The translations under genes and the position numbers were made by a program. Shown here in pieces: positions 1 to 10,007 of a stretch of DNA of 64,000 nt. Below the pieces are notes generated by a model. The model was given only the letters and a program-made list of their open reading frames with translations, was not told where the DNA came from and ran no database searches. The DNA lies in the NCBI GenBank assembly GCA_029990175.1, contig JARKIP010000065.1, forward strand, positions 24,034,501 through 24,098,500, given 5' to 3'. Position 1 is the stretch's first letter, and the number at the start of each line of letters is the position of its first letter. The DNA comes from Petunia secreta. Lineage: Eukaryota > Streptophyta > Magnoliopsida > Solanales > Solanaceae.

Positions 1-1192
1 ACTAGTGAAGAGTCTAAAAGTCAACTTGTGTGTGCTTGTGTGACATTAGCTGAGAGCCTTGCTAAGCCACATCATGATGTACGCTTATTGTTCAATGAAT
101 CTATCACTAGTGTAGACTTGATAGTTGACAATGATTGTGACCTTTGCTATGACATACTGCCAATCTTTGATGAAGGGGTAGATGAGATAGTTGATCACAC
201 CCTTGTTGATATGCTTCTATTTGGTGGGTCTATGTGTTGTGGTGAGGATTATAGTGCCCTTGAGGAGTCCAACTAGCATGAATTGGATAAGGTTGTATAT
301 GATAACTCCTCAAGTGAGAGTAATGAACCTAGTCTTGATAACTTGTCTATGCTTGATCATGATAGTGTGATGCATGCTTATACTAATTCACTGTTTGAAG
401 GCATTCTTATTAGTGGTAAAGACTTGTATTGGACTAGGGTGGTTAGTCAAATGGAACCCCCATGGTGTGAAGGGTTTGACCCCTTAGGCAACCCATTGTG
501 TGAGAATTTGAATGAGGTAAATGACTCTTTGAGTGACCCTACTATTGCTTGTTTGGGTTATGATGAAGAAAAGGCCATTATCAATACCTTTCTTGATAGT
601 TTGTCTTTTGAGAAGGGTTTCTAGGTGATGAAATGGGAGGTGAAAGGGAATCCCTTGGTATGAGCAAGTGTGCTTTAAAGAAGGGGAGTGGAGTTCTTGA
701 TGTTACTTGCATGATGGGTTATTTGACTCACTCCACTCTGCATGTTGATCACACTTTGAGGAGGGATTGGTTCGTTGATCTTGAGCTTAAGGTTCAAGAG
801 GATTTTGATAGCTTGATCTTGTATTTTCCATGTCCTCATGACCTATTTACTCCTTATTGTGTTGCATGCATATTCTCATTAAACCACACACTTGATAATC
901 TCCTTGGAGATTTGGTATTTGTTGTTAACATTAATGCTTGATTATATCACAAGAGTGCGTTTTCCACACTTCTTGCACTAACCTACTTTCAAAGTAGGAA
1001 ATCCTGTGTTTGCTTGTCGTTGCTTGTAGGTTCTAAGCTCCATGTTAAAGCAAGGGAGATCTTGGAAGAGACCTATGTCAAAGTGAAGATAAAGGGTTAC
1101 AAGGAAGGAGAGCATTGGGCACCCCGAAGAGATGATGCCATGGGCGTGAATGCAATGATTTCGAGGACGAAATCTTCTGAAGAAGGGGAGGA
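1..1192 (+). pseudogene. E1: accessory ORF of non-autonomous LTR element, C-terminal half
   Basis: This is the right half of the pol-replacing reading frame also found at 11118-12840, 35646-37200 and, inverted, 60400-61981. Open pieces are 1-276 and 283-624 (one frame, stop at 274-276), then 633-941 and 1014-1192 in another frame. Recognisable conserved blocks are ESLAKPHHDV, PIFDEGVDE, CALKKGSGVLDV and FPCPHDLF, followed by the terminal peptide ISRTKSSEEGEDD just before the LTR. No RT, RNase H or integrase motif is present. The function is unknown. The element's 5' half and 5' LTR lie left of the window. The frame change near 630 and the stop mark decay. Family membership is clear from the paralogues; the role of the protein is not. 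Confidence 0.75.
1181..1192 (+). other. E1 polypurine tract
   Basis: AGAAGGGGAGGA lies directly before the LTR start TGATAT. It would prime plus-strand DNA synthesis. The same tract stands before the 3' LTRs of D and G. Confidence 0.8.
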
Positions 1193-1856
1193 TGATATGG
1201 ACCAAACGAGCCAAGACACCTTTCCAACATGTATCAAGCTTGGAAGAAGCAAAGGACTAGTAATCAAGAGCGTTGGAGGTGAAGTGAAGACGCGTCGAAA
1301 AGGCCCCAGGCCAGGCGCCCCGCCTAAGCCATCCAGGTGCCCCGCCCAGGAAGCAAAGGGGCCAGGCGCTCCGCGCAGCCCCCTCCACTGCACAAGTTTG
1401 CGGGCGCTCCACCCCAAAAGCTGAAGCACGTGATTTTAAGTGTGTTTTGTCTATTTTGACCCTACGTGGTCTTTTATCTTTAAGCCTAGTGTGTGGGCTA
1501 TTTAGACATTTTACTTAGTGCCTAAAAACCTCTATAAATAGCTAGATAGCTTATTTCATTCCTCAGCTTATTTAGAGTGATGAATGAATTTTGTAAATAG
1601 TGGATCTCTATGGGTTTATGAAAACCAACCTATGTTTGGGATTTGTGTGCTTCTAGTGGATTCTAGTAGGACAATGACCCCGCTCCGATCATTCTACTTG
1701 CGTGCTCATGTTAGCTCGAGGGTAGTTTCCTAGTGTAGGTGTTCTTGACAATCTCTCGGGGTGTAAAAGAACGAGGTCTTCGTTGCTACTTGAGATTGTC
1801 GATCGAGTTACGTCTCGCTCTTTATCTTTTACTTTTTCCACGTTTGATTCTTATCA
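1193..1856 (+). repeat. E1 3' LTR
   Basis: The LTR starts TGATAT and ends CTTATCA. It holds GC-rich GGCGCCCCGCC-type repeats (about 1310-1420) upstream of a TATAAATA box at 1533-1540. Downstream sequence (1600-1850) parallels the inverted LTR of F. The next bases, ttaca (1857-1861), would be one copy of the target duplication in element F; the other copy is left of the window. Confidence 0.8.
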
Positions 1857-2580
1857 TTACATCCTGATGTGGCTTAGCAAGGCTCTCAACTAATATTACA
1901 CAAGCACACACAAATTGACTTTTAGACTCTTCACTAATGGCATATTCACTAGATGCATTACAACTACCAACTAGTGTTGAGTCATCACAAGGCAAATAGC
2001 TAGTAGGCTCATGAAAAGGTGGAGCAACACTTACATTTTGTAGTACTTCCTTGATCACTCACAAGGCTTGAAGTGTCATGTGTAACTCTTTCTTCATGAA
2101 GCTCCCATTGAGAACTTTCCTCCTCTTGTTTTTCCTTCCAAGCACGTGGTTGAGGTTGCAATGGCTTGTCTTCGTTTGTACCTACACAAGAACTAACACA
2201 AGAAAGAGTAGAAGATGAAGAATTGTTAGAACAATGGGTGCTCTCACTCTCAATTTTTCTTTCCTCACCTCTCTTCTCTCTCAATTTTACCTCATGGTCA
2301 AGTGTAGTTGGTGGTGACAATCCACTCACATCACTCCTCAAATCCTCTCCTTTTTCCCCTCTTAGATTGTTACCAGTCACTCCTTCACTCCTCCCTTTAT
2401 TTTCTCTCTCATCTGAAGTGGAGTGACTCTCATTTTCATCATGCAATGGCAAGACAACAAGATTGTTTGCCTCGGGTTCAAGTACAATGGGTGACTTTGC
2501 TTTTGCCGCTTCCCTCAACTCCCTCATTCACTTGTAGTCTTCCCTTACTTGCCTTGGAGTCAAAGGTCTAAGCACATACT
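1857..2580 (-). pseudogene. F: start of accessory ORF, after protease
   Basis: Minus-strand frames 2009-2527 and 1822-2058 carry the start of the pol-replacing ORF. The region begins with the linker MRELREAAKAKSP, also found after the protease in element G. It then runs through a Lys/Glu-rich, Ser-rich tract with SGLSPP, LREKRGEERKIESE and SSCVGTNEDKPLQPQP, followed by EESKSQFVCACV and ESLAKPHQDV. These align in order with A (11118-11850) and D (35400-36140). The region is cut at 1861 by insertion of E1; the rest of F is left of the window. This junction shows gag-protease running straight into the accessory ORF with no RT between. Confidence 0.75.
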
Positions 2581-3252
2581 TCCTCCCATCATGCTTGACC
2601 GTATATGAGTTGGTTAGGCCATCATGTACCATACATCTATCATGTTGCCATGGTCTCCTAAATAATAGATGGCAAGCTTGTATCGGGACAACATCAAACA
2701 TGATTTCGTCTTTACAGTCCCAATGCTAAGCTCAATCAATGCTTGCTTCACCACCTTCAACTCCCCCCACTCACTTAGCCATTATAATCGATACGGGTTG
2801 GGATTTGTCAAGGTGGGTATCTTCAATTGGGAAATCAATGTTTGGCTCACTATGTTGGCACAACTTCCCGAGTCAACAATCATGGAACAAACTATACCCA
2901 TGACTCGGCATCTAGCATGGAAGAGGTTTTCCCTTTGAACATTCTCCAGCTCCTCTTCCATGAAAATGGTACTCAAACTCCTCCTAACCACCAAGAACAT
3001 TTGAGGATCATCTCTTTCCTCTATATCCTCCTCACAAGCAATCTCCCCATCCTCCTTATTTTCGGGCTCACTATCTTGCTCATACACCAAATTGCCTACC
3101 ACAACCATGGTTATTTTTGTAGGACAATCTTTAGAAATATGTCCATACCCCTTACACTTATAGCATTGAGTGAAAGTAGAAGTAGGATTGCTCAAGTGAG
3201 TTTTAGAATTACCTCCCAATGGTGGTGTAGACTTCTCATATGTTCTCTTCAC
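2581..3252 (-). pseudogene. F: gag zinc knuckle and retropepsin-like protease
   Basis: The minus frame 3252-2782 has a CX2CX4HX4C zinc knuckle (CYKCKGYGHISKDC), an acidic spacer, and a retropepsin core with intact catalytic DSG in SMIVDSGSCANIVS. Further residues down to about 2581 match the flap and LLLGRPW segment of G, in other frames with stops. The layout is the same as in G (26830-27480), so this is a Reina-like gag-pro. In an active element it would bind genomic RNA and cleave the polyprotein inside virus-like particles. Stops after PNPYRL show it is no longer functional. Confidence 0.8.
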
Positions 3253-3309
3253 TTCTTTGGTAGCACTTGCACCGCTTGCACTTGGAAAGTTTGCATTTGG
3301 AGTCTTCCA

Positions 3310-4440
3310 TTATTTTGGTTGGCTCACGGGAGTAGGAGTGCTACTCTTGTAACGGTTGGACTTTTCTCCCTTAAGCCATTGCTCGGCTTCAGTTGCGGCT
3401 TTCAATTGATCTTGGAGTGAAGGATAAGAATGCAACCTCAATTGAGAAGCTATACCATAGCTCAAGCCATTCTTGAAACGGATCATGGCTTGTTCTTCAT
3501 TCTCGGTCTCCATATCCAATGCCATCAGGATTTTCTCAAACTCATCATAGTTACTCATGAACCGTCTTGACACCTTGCTTTAGATCATAAAGTTTCTTAA
3601 GTTTCTCTTGACGATACCTAGGACTCACATACTTGGTATTCATGAGGTCCTTCAATTCATTCCAAGTCACATTCAAATACACACCCGCTCTTCTCCTTGT
3701 CCTCTTTATGGACTCCCACCAAGTAGAAGCATAAGACTCAAAAGATGAAATAACATAAGTACCTTTCTTCTCATCGGTCATCTCATTTGTGTCAAACACC
3801 CTCTCCATGAGTAGTACCCATTCCATGTATGCCTCCGGATCACAAGTTCCCTTAAAGAATGGAAGATTAAGCTTCACACTATTGAGATTGTTAATATCAC
3901 GACCTCCATGGTAAGGCTCCGGTTGGCCTCCCTAGGGGTCACCACATACCATAATCCCTTCTAGCATTCCCTCCAACATATCCCATGGGTGGCCCTCGAC
4001 CTCGGCCTCTACCCCTATCCACATTTCGACCCCAATTCATACCTCGCCTCGGTTGATACTGATCCTCATACCCATAGGCTTCATCACCATAATCGGCTTC
4101 CTCCTCTCCTTCAGCTTCAACAATTTTCTCAAGAGGTTGAACATTTCGAACGGGTCTTGGAAGTCGAGCATTTCCTTGGGGATTGCCCACGGGTTGGGGA
4201 TTGCCCAACACACACTCTTGAAGAGCTTCAATTTTCCTTTGTTCATATTTCTTGGCCATCTCCGCAAAGTGTCCAGGGGTCATAAGAGTGCTATGACTTG
4301 TGCCTGCTCCGGATTCAAGAGGGACACTCGGGGTCCTCCTCTCAATGGCCTCAACTTGGAGACTTGTGGTCACCTTCTCAAGATTTTCAATCTTTTGGCC
4401 TATGATATCCATCTTGGCAAGGAGACTAGCCAAGGCATCC
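3310..4440 (-). pseudogene. F: Ty3/gypsy gag
   Basis: Three minus-strand pieces (4433-3939, 3877-3551, 3573-3310) make one gag. The N-terminal part has a short coiled-coil-like segment (KMDIIGQKIENLEK), the GAGTSHSTLM motif, LGNPQ repeats and an Arg/Gly-rich stretch near 4000. The core is a retrotransposon gag domain with SVKLNLPFFKGTCDPEAYMEW, FDTNEMTDEKK and SFESYASTWWES. The C-terminal part has RFKNGLSYGIASQLRL and EQWLKGEKSNRYK. The same order occurs in G, H and I, so F shares capsid ancestry with the Reina-like elements. A stop after 3939 and a frameshift near 3560 break it. Inferred role: capsid of the virus-like particle. Confidence 0.8.
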
Positions 4441-6415
4441 TAGATAAAATCTTGACTTTTGTTAGCCACTGTACCTACAAGAAGAAAAAATGTTACTGAA
4501 AACACCTCACACACACCCTTACGTGTATAGTACTCGAATCACTCGTTTAGTGGTGGTGGATATTTCACTCGGACTTGAGTAATAAAAGCTTCAACTAGTT
4601 GAACAACAATCCTCAACTCAATCTATCAACTCACAAGTCAAGTGTACTCCGGGGTGAGTGGAGTTAACGTGACTCGATGATGCAATGGAAAATACGCGGA
4701 AGAAAGAAACGATACGAAAATGCGGAAGCTAAAACAAGATAGGCGATATCGATGACGATATCGAGATATAAAGCAAGACAAGGCTTGAAACGTTTACCTA
4801 AGTAGCACCGACGAACTTGTCTCGATACACCCCAGGTGAAGTCAAGGATCACCTATACTATGCAACTACCCTCAAGAGACGCTCGGCTCTCGCAAATAGA
4901 ATGATCAAAGAGGTTTCGATGTTCAACTTGGAATCGACCAAGTGAAATCATGCCCGCTCACGGGTTCTTCATTGAGAATCACTCAAGAAATACATCATTC
5001 TAGTTCAAAGTTGTGTGTGAAGCAATAAATGACTAAGGGGTCAATTTATAGCACCCCATTACAATGTTTGTCAAGTTTCTGGTCGCTGCTCCTCAAACCT
5101 TCATCGCGATCGCGTGAAGGGAATAGCGATCGCGTAGGGGACTTTTCTTCAGAGGCTCGCGATCGCGCGAGATGGGCTGCGACAGCAAAGAGCAATGATT
5201 TCCTCTTCGCGATCGCGAAGAACAGATCTTCCTCGTCAGGCAGTAAACTCAGAAAGTGCTGCCCTGTTTTGCCCTATTTTGCTCCCCTGTTTCCTGCACT
5301 GTTTCCAGCCCTGCTTCCACTTTGATTGAGCTCCAATGCATGGTCTTCAAGTCATCCCCCGAGCTCATATCATCCATGCCTTTCCAAACCAAGTGTAACT
5401 GTCGATGCAATTCGGGTTGCATCACTCGATGTACGATAAGCACTTTAAAGTAAGAACTTGAGTCAAAGGATTCTACGGATCTTCTTGGAGTTCTACTCTC
5501 CAACTAAGGCACGAATTACCTAATAGCAATAAAGTATTAGTGCTAATTAAGTAGGAAAGTTACTTAGATAAGCACTAATTAGAGGTTAAGCAACAAAGAA
5601 ATAGGAAAACCTAGGAAAAACTACCAAACCCAACTCTTCCAATACCTGGGCGGGGCGCCCCTAGTTGAGGCGGAGCGCCTCAAGTTTTCAATAGTGGGGG
5701 GGTCAGGCGGGGCGCCCTAGGGCTGGTAGGAGCGCCTGGGGGTCGGGCCCCTGCTTTTCCAACTCCTATTTTGCTCGATTTCAAGCCAAAATTTGGTCCG
5801 ATTTCAACGTGTTTTGCAGAAATCCAAGGTACCCAAAGTTGTATGATGGTAATATCTTCAAACCCCAATGATTTTCACACCAAAACAACCAATAATCAAA
5901 GCATAATCATGATTCAAAATTTCAAGTAGGGGTTTCAACAAGGGTTTTAAAGTAGATTTCGATTCTTCAAATTTGATGTTATATAACTCCAAATCACACG
6001 AAATTTGTTTCTATTTGTTTGTTTTGAAATGGAGAACAAACCCCGATAATAAAATCCACAATCAACAACCATCCAACCCATGAATCATCCAAGAATCATC
6101 AAGAATAAGGGTTTTGGAAGGGTTTAACAATTTTGGGGTTTTCAAATTTCCAAATCTCATGATTCCAATCCAAACCAAGTGTTTTTGGTATCAAAACGAC
6201 GGGTTTTCATCAAGGATCAAGAATCTATAACACCCATAACAAGAATCAATCACACAAAAAAGTTACGATAATTTTAGTATTTTTCACTTTTCTATTTTTT
6301 TTTTTTTTTTTGTATTTTTCTTCTTTCCAATAACTTTGACAACAAGAAAACTAAAAGAAGATACCAGGCACAAAGAACCAAGGATCGGGGTTTGTAGAAA
6401 CAAAACCCGAGCCTT
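4441..6415 (-). other. F: leader between PBS and gag, interrupted by solo LTR M
   Basis: Non-coding leader of F, read right to left. Near the primer site it holds an A-rich tract (T-run at 6293-6312 on +), as in every leader of this family. GC-rich GGCGGGGCGCCCC and GGCGGAGCGCC units lie at 5640-5750. The part next to gag (4500-4677 and 5425-5520) holds the ACTCGATGTACG block also seen near 63690. I see no convincing coding region. Confidence 0.6.
4678..5424 (-). repeat. Solo LTR M, A-type family
   Basis: A 747-bp LTR with termini TGATGCAA and TTGCATCA is flanked by perfect 5-bp duplications ctcga (4673-4677 and 5425-5429). It lies inverted, as shown by the reversed TATA-like sequence at 5045-5050. 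It resembles the LTRs of A, including a cluster of GCGATCGCG palindromes (about 5105-5215). No internal sequence remains, so it arose by recombination between the LTRs of a full element. Confidence 0.9.
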
Positions 6416-6427
6416 GCTCTGATACCA
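6416..6427 (-). other. F primer-binding site (initiator Met-tRNA)
   Basis: GCTCTGATACCA on + is TGGTATCAGAGC on the element strand, complementary to the 3' end of plant initiator Met-tRNA. It sits 2 bp inside the LTR. Confidence 0.9.
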
Positions 6428-6429
6428 AA

Positions 6430-7185
6430 TGATGCAGGGAAAACGCGGAAAAGAATAAACAAGATAAAAAGCGAGACGAGGCTCGAACAAAGACCCAAGT
6501 AGCACCGAAGAACTTGTTTCGATACACCCCGGGTGGATGTCAAGGATCACCTACACTGCGCAACTACACTCGAGACACACCCGGATCTCACAAGTAGAAT
6601 GATCAGGGAGGGGTTATTGACCAACTAGAATCCACTAGAAATAACAATTCCTAAACTTAGGTTGGTTTTCATAAACCCAAAGAGATCCACTCTTTACAAA
6701 ATTCATTCATCATTCAAAATAGACTAAGTAATGAAAGAGGCTATGCTAAGGTATTTATAGGAGTTTCTAGGTATTAACTAAAATGTCTAAAAAGCCCACA
6801 CATTAAGCGTTAGGATAAAAGACCGCGTAGGGTCAAAATAGTCTTAACACACTTAATAATCCCGCAACTCAGCATCTCGGGCGGAGCCTAAGCTTAGCGG
6901 AGTGCCTCAAAAAATGACCAGTGGGGTGTTCTAGGTGGGACGCCTGGATAGTGGGTGGAGCGCCCCACTGTGCAGTGGTTTGGGCGGAGCGCCCCAAGGC
7001 TGGGAGGGGCGCCTGACAGCCTGCCTTCTAGGGCAAAGCGCCTGGTTGGTCAGGGCGGGGCGCCTCGGCCTAGATCTTTCCGGAACGGCTTCAATTCACC
7101 TCCAACACTTTTGACTTCTAGTCCTTTTCATATTCCATGCTTAATACATGTTGAAAGGTGTCTTGGCTTGATTTGCCCGGCATCA
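6430..7185 (-). repeat. F 5' LTR
   Basis: A 756-bp inverted LTR with ends TGATGCAGGG and GCCCGGCATCA on +. It has a reversed TATAAATA box at 6752-6759 and an array of GGCGGAGCGCC/GGGGCGCC units at about 6880-7065 in the upstream (U3) part. The right flank gaaga (7186-7190) would be the target duplication in Athila host B; its partner is outside the window. Stretches at 6540-6720 correspond, inverted, to 1590-1800 of the E1 LTR, so the two are sister families. Confidence 0.85.
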
Positions 7186-8006
7186 GAAGACGATGTGAAT
7201 GATGCATTTTCGGATGAGAGGATCTTGGCCATCTCTTGGGAACTATTTCCTTTGTATGGTGACCTAGCAAAATTCATAGTTAGGGGAGTCTATCCCGAAG
7301 ATTTCACATTCTACCAAAAGAAGAAGCTAGCAAAAGATGCAAGATTCAATTATTGGGATGAAACCTATCTCTTTAGGATGTGTGTTGATGGCATCATCCG
7401 GAGATGTGTTGCCAAGTCTGAACAAGAGGCCATTATGGAAGGGTGTCATTCTTCGCCTTATGGAGGACATCATGGTGAAGTGAGACGGCGACCAAGGTGT
7501 TACAATGTGGCTTCTTTTGGCCAACTTTTCAAAAGAATGCCCATGCTTTGGTGAAAAATTGTGACCAATGCCAACGAATGAGTGGAGTTTCAAGAACACA
7601 CGAAATGCCAATGAATCCAATTGTTGAACCGGAGCTATTTGATGTGTGTGGAATTGGCTTTATGGGGCCATTTGTTAGTTCCTATGGCAATAAGTATATC
7701 TTGGTGGCGGTTGATTACGCTTCAAAATGGGTGGAAGCAGTTGCGCTCCCCAACAATGAAGCCGAGAGTGTGCTTTCTTTCTTGAAGAAGAACATTTTTT
7801 TCAAGATTTAGAATTCCTTGTGCTATTATTACTGACGGTGGGAGCAATATATGCAACCGAGCCTTTGCAAACCTCCTCCAAAACTATGGAGTAGAACATA
7901 AGGTTGCAACTCCTTACCATCCTCAAACAAGTGGGCAAATTGAAGTCTCCAACCGAAAGGTGAAGAGTATTTTAGCCAAGACAGTTAATGCAAATAGAAC
8001 CGATTG
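7186..8006 (+). pseudogene. B: Athila-type polyprotein, integrase N-terminal and core part
   Basis: Frames 7186-7490 and 7497-7811, then a further piece to 8006, encode the end of the RNase H linker and the integrase of an Athila-lineage Ty3/gypsy element. Markers are LFPLYGDLAKFIVRG, FNYWDETYLFRMCVDG, the HHCC finger (HSSPYGGHHGE and NCDQCQRMSG), the core start IGFMGPFVSSYGNKY and ATPYHPQTSGQIEVSNRKVK. It is an enzyme of cDNA insertion in living relatives. There is a frameshift near 7490 and a stop at 7809. The left side is cut by F; the right side is cut after NRTD by element A and resumes at 13676. Confidence 0.9.
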
Positions 8007-8748
8007 TGATGCAATATAAAATGGCATAGTTCCCAACCATCAAAAGCCAAGCTCGAGAGCACAAGGGATACGAGTCAAGGCCTCCGGAAACATCTTGAAG
8101 ATCATGTATTGGAGCGCCGAGGACGGAGGAAACATGGCAGGAAACAGGGCAGCCCAAAACAAGGCAAAACAGGGGAACACACTGGGAGCTCACTACCTGC
8201 CGAAGAACATTTGTTCTTCGTGATCGCGACCATGCCTGCGCAATCACGAAGAGGAAGTTGGTACACTGCGCGATCGCGTGTTATTCTGCACGTTTGCGAT
8301 GCCTGGAAATGATACATGCGCGATCGCGAGCCATCTTGGCGCGATCGCGATGAAGAGGAGCTGAGCAGCGAGCCAGAAACAGCTGCAGGGGCAATTTTGT
8401 CCATTTATCATTGTAAATGTATAAATAGAACATTAGCTCTTCATTTTCATTAGTTAGTCATTTTAGAAGATAGAATTGAGAGAGAACATTGAAGACGCCG
8501 AGCCCTTCTTGTTGGAGCCCGAGGCTCGTGTATGTCTCGACTTGGAACATATGGAGATCGACACCTAGTTTGATTCCATTGTAAGATTTGAGTTTCCCTT
8601 CTCCCTTTTTGAATTCAATCAACGTGAGTGAATTGAATTCGATTCTTTCTTCTAATTTCTTGCCTTCCTAGTCTCGATTTCTTGTTATCTTTATCGCTTC
8701 CGCATTATTTGTATCGTGTTTAGCTTCCGCTCGTTTTAGGTTGCATCA
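8007..8748 (+). repeat. A 5' LTR
   Basis: 742 bp, ends TGATGCAA and TTGCATCA. CGCGATCGCG-type palindromes are clustered at about 8216-8352, upstream of the TATA box. The 3' LTR differs at scattered positions only, so the insertion is fairly young. Confidence 0.95.
8420..8428 (+). promoter_or_regulatory. A 5' LTR TATA box
   Basis: TATAAATAG lies about 70 bp downstream of the GC palindrome cluster and is repeated at 13347-13355 in the 3' LTR. It is the likely core promoter; the start site is not determined. Confidence 0.6.
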
Positions 8749-8750
8749 GT

Positions 8751-8762
8751 TGGTATCAGAGC
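8751..8762 (+). other. A primer-binding site (initiator Met-tRNA)
   Basis: TGGTATCAGAGC begins 2 bp after the LTR. Confidence 0.95.
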
Positions 8763-9818
8763 ACGGCTAGGCTTCGTTCTTACGAATCCTCGGTCTTGTT
8801 CTTGTCGTTGTTGTGATTGTGTTGTTTGTTCTTGAAAATTGAAGAAAAACAAAAAAATACAAAAACTAGAAAAGTTGAAAAAATTTGTTGATTGGGTTTG
8901 ATACGAATCCCCGGGTGTTAAAAAGTAGTGGGGTTTGTTCCTTATTGCATTCCCGTCATTTTGATACCCATATATCGCATTTTGGTGTTACGATTCAAAA
9001 ATTTCGAAAATCAAAATCCAAAAGTTTGAAAATTCTTGAAAACGCTTCAATCTTTAATCGAAGCTTGTTGTTGTTGCTTGGGTTGAAAAACTATTTGGGA
9101 TTGATGATATTAGTTGTATACACCTTTGGATATTGTTGGTTTTTTGTATCGGGTTGAAATCGACCCAAAAAGTTGGCCAAAAATCACCAAAAACCATTTT
9201 GGAGTTGCTCGAAAAGTTGCAGGAATTAACCTTTCGCGATCGCGAAGAGTAATTCTCCGATAGCGAAGAGAAAATTTAAAATTTGAAATTTTAACCCTTC
9301 GCGATAGCGCGCGTCTGGTCGCGATAATTCCAGTTTTAGGATAGAACGTTTGCAACAGCATCCGAACAGTTTCCAAACATCTAAACTCCAATTGGACCAT
9401 CAAATATGATGAGTTTCTAGATCACAAACGAAATTTCATCCGATTCCAAATCTGTTTGGTGCCAATTCGAGTCAAATCTTTTGTGTCCCGTTTTCTACCA
9501 TACCTCTTGGTTAGTGTTTCTAAGGTAATTGGCCTACTTGAAAGACACTAATCCTTTAGCGTATTAGGGTATTCGTGCGTAGAGGAGACTAGAATTCAAA
9601 GAAGAGTCATAGAACTTCTTTTGGCCTCAAGTGCGCACTTTAAATAGTCGTCCGTACATCGAGTCTCATTAATTCCATTCCGAACTTTAACTTGGACATG
9701 GTAGTTGTGATTACCTTGGTTCCCAAGTTGATAAGGCCTCGCTCTTGAGTGTTCATATATTGAGTGATACACGTGAGGGAGTGACTTTTGGGAGGTTTTG
9801 TTCTTTGGTGTTACAAAA
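8763..9818 (+). other. A leader
   Basis: Untranslated leader of about 1 kb. It has an A-rich tract (8840-8882) and CGCGATCGCG-like palindromes at about 9235-9325, the same motif type as in the LTR of this element. I see no convincing ORF. Confidence 0.6.
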
Positions 9819-10007
9819 ATGTCGGATGTTGATTGTGGGGATGATGGCTCATGTGGAGATGATGCGAGTTGCTATGACTCGTATGGTGATGATGGAGACT
9901 ATGGTTCCTACGAGGGTGATGATGAGCATTACTATGATGATGGAAACCATGGCTCCTATGTTGATCAAGCGGTTCACTATGATGATCGTGAGATTGATGA
10001 AGACTGA
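9819..10007 (+). CDS. A: acidic Asp/Gly/Tyr-rich N-terminal ORF
   Basis: The frame opens MSDVDCGDDGSCGDD and continues as a 62-residue Asp/Gly/Tyr-rich segment with repeated GDD and DDG. Start choice: ATG at 9819 follows AAAA, and the equivalent frame of element E also begins with ATG (63434) and the same DSCGDDGDYGSY block. It ends at TGA 10005-10007. The conserved protein then continues one base ahead, in the frame starting about 10008. The reading could be joined by a +1 shift or splicing, or the break could be an old mutation. The Met-rich translation of the overlapping frame is a shadow of GAT repeats. Function unknown. Confidence 0.55.
   Translation: MSDVDCGDDGSCGDDASCYDSYGDDGDYGSYEGDDEHYYDDGNHGSYVDQAVHYDDREIDED

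Noticed and set aside
1..1862. Inversion breakpoint between E1 and F
   Set aside because: The E1 LTR is complete (TGATA...TATCA) and ends cleanly, so nested insertion explains the opposite orientations without inversion.
6290..6315. Poly-T run as a poly(A) tail of a processed pseudogene or LINE
   Set aside because: The same A-rich tract follows the priming site in every leader here (A, D, F, G, H, I), so it belongs to the LTR elements.
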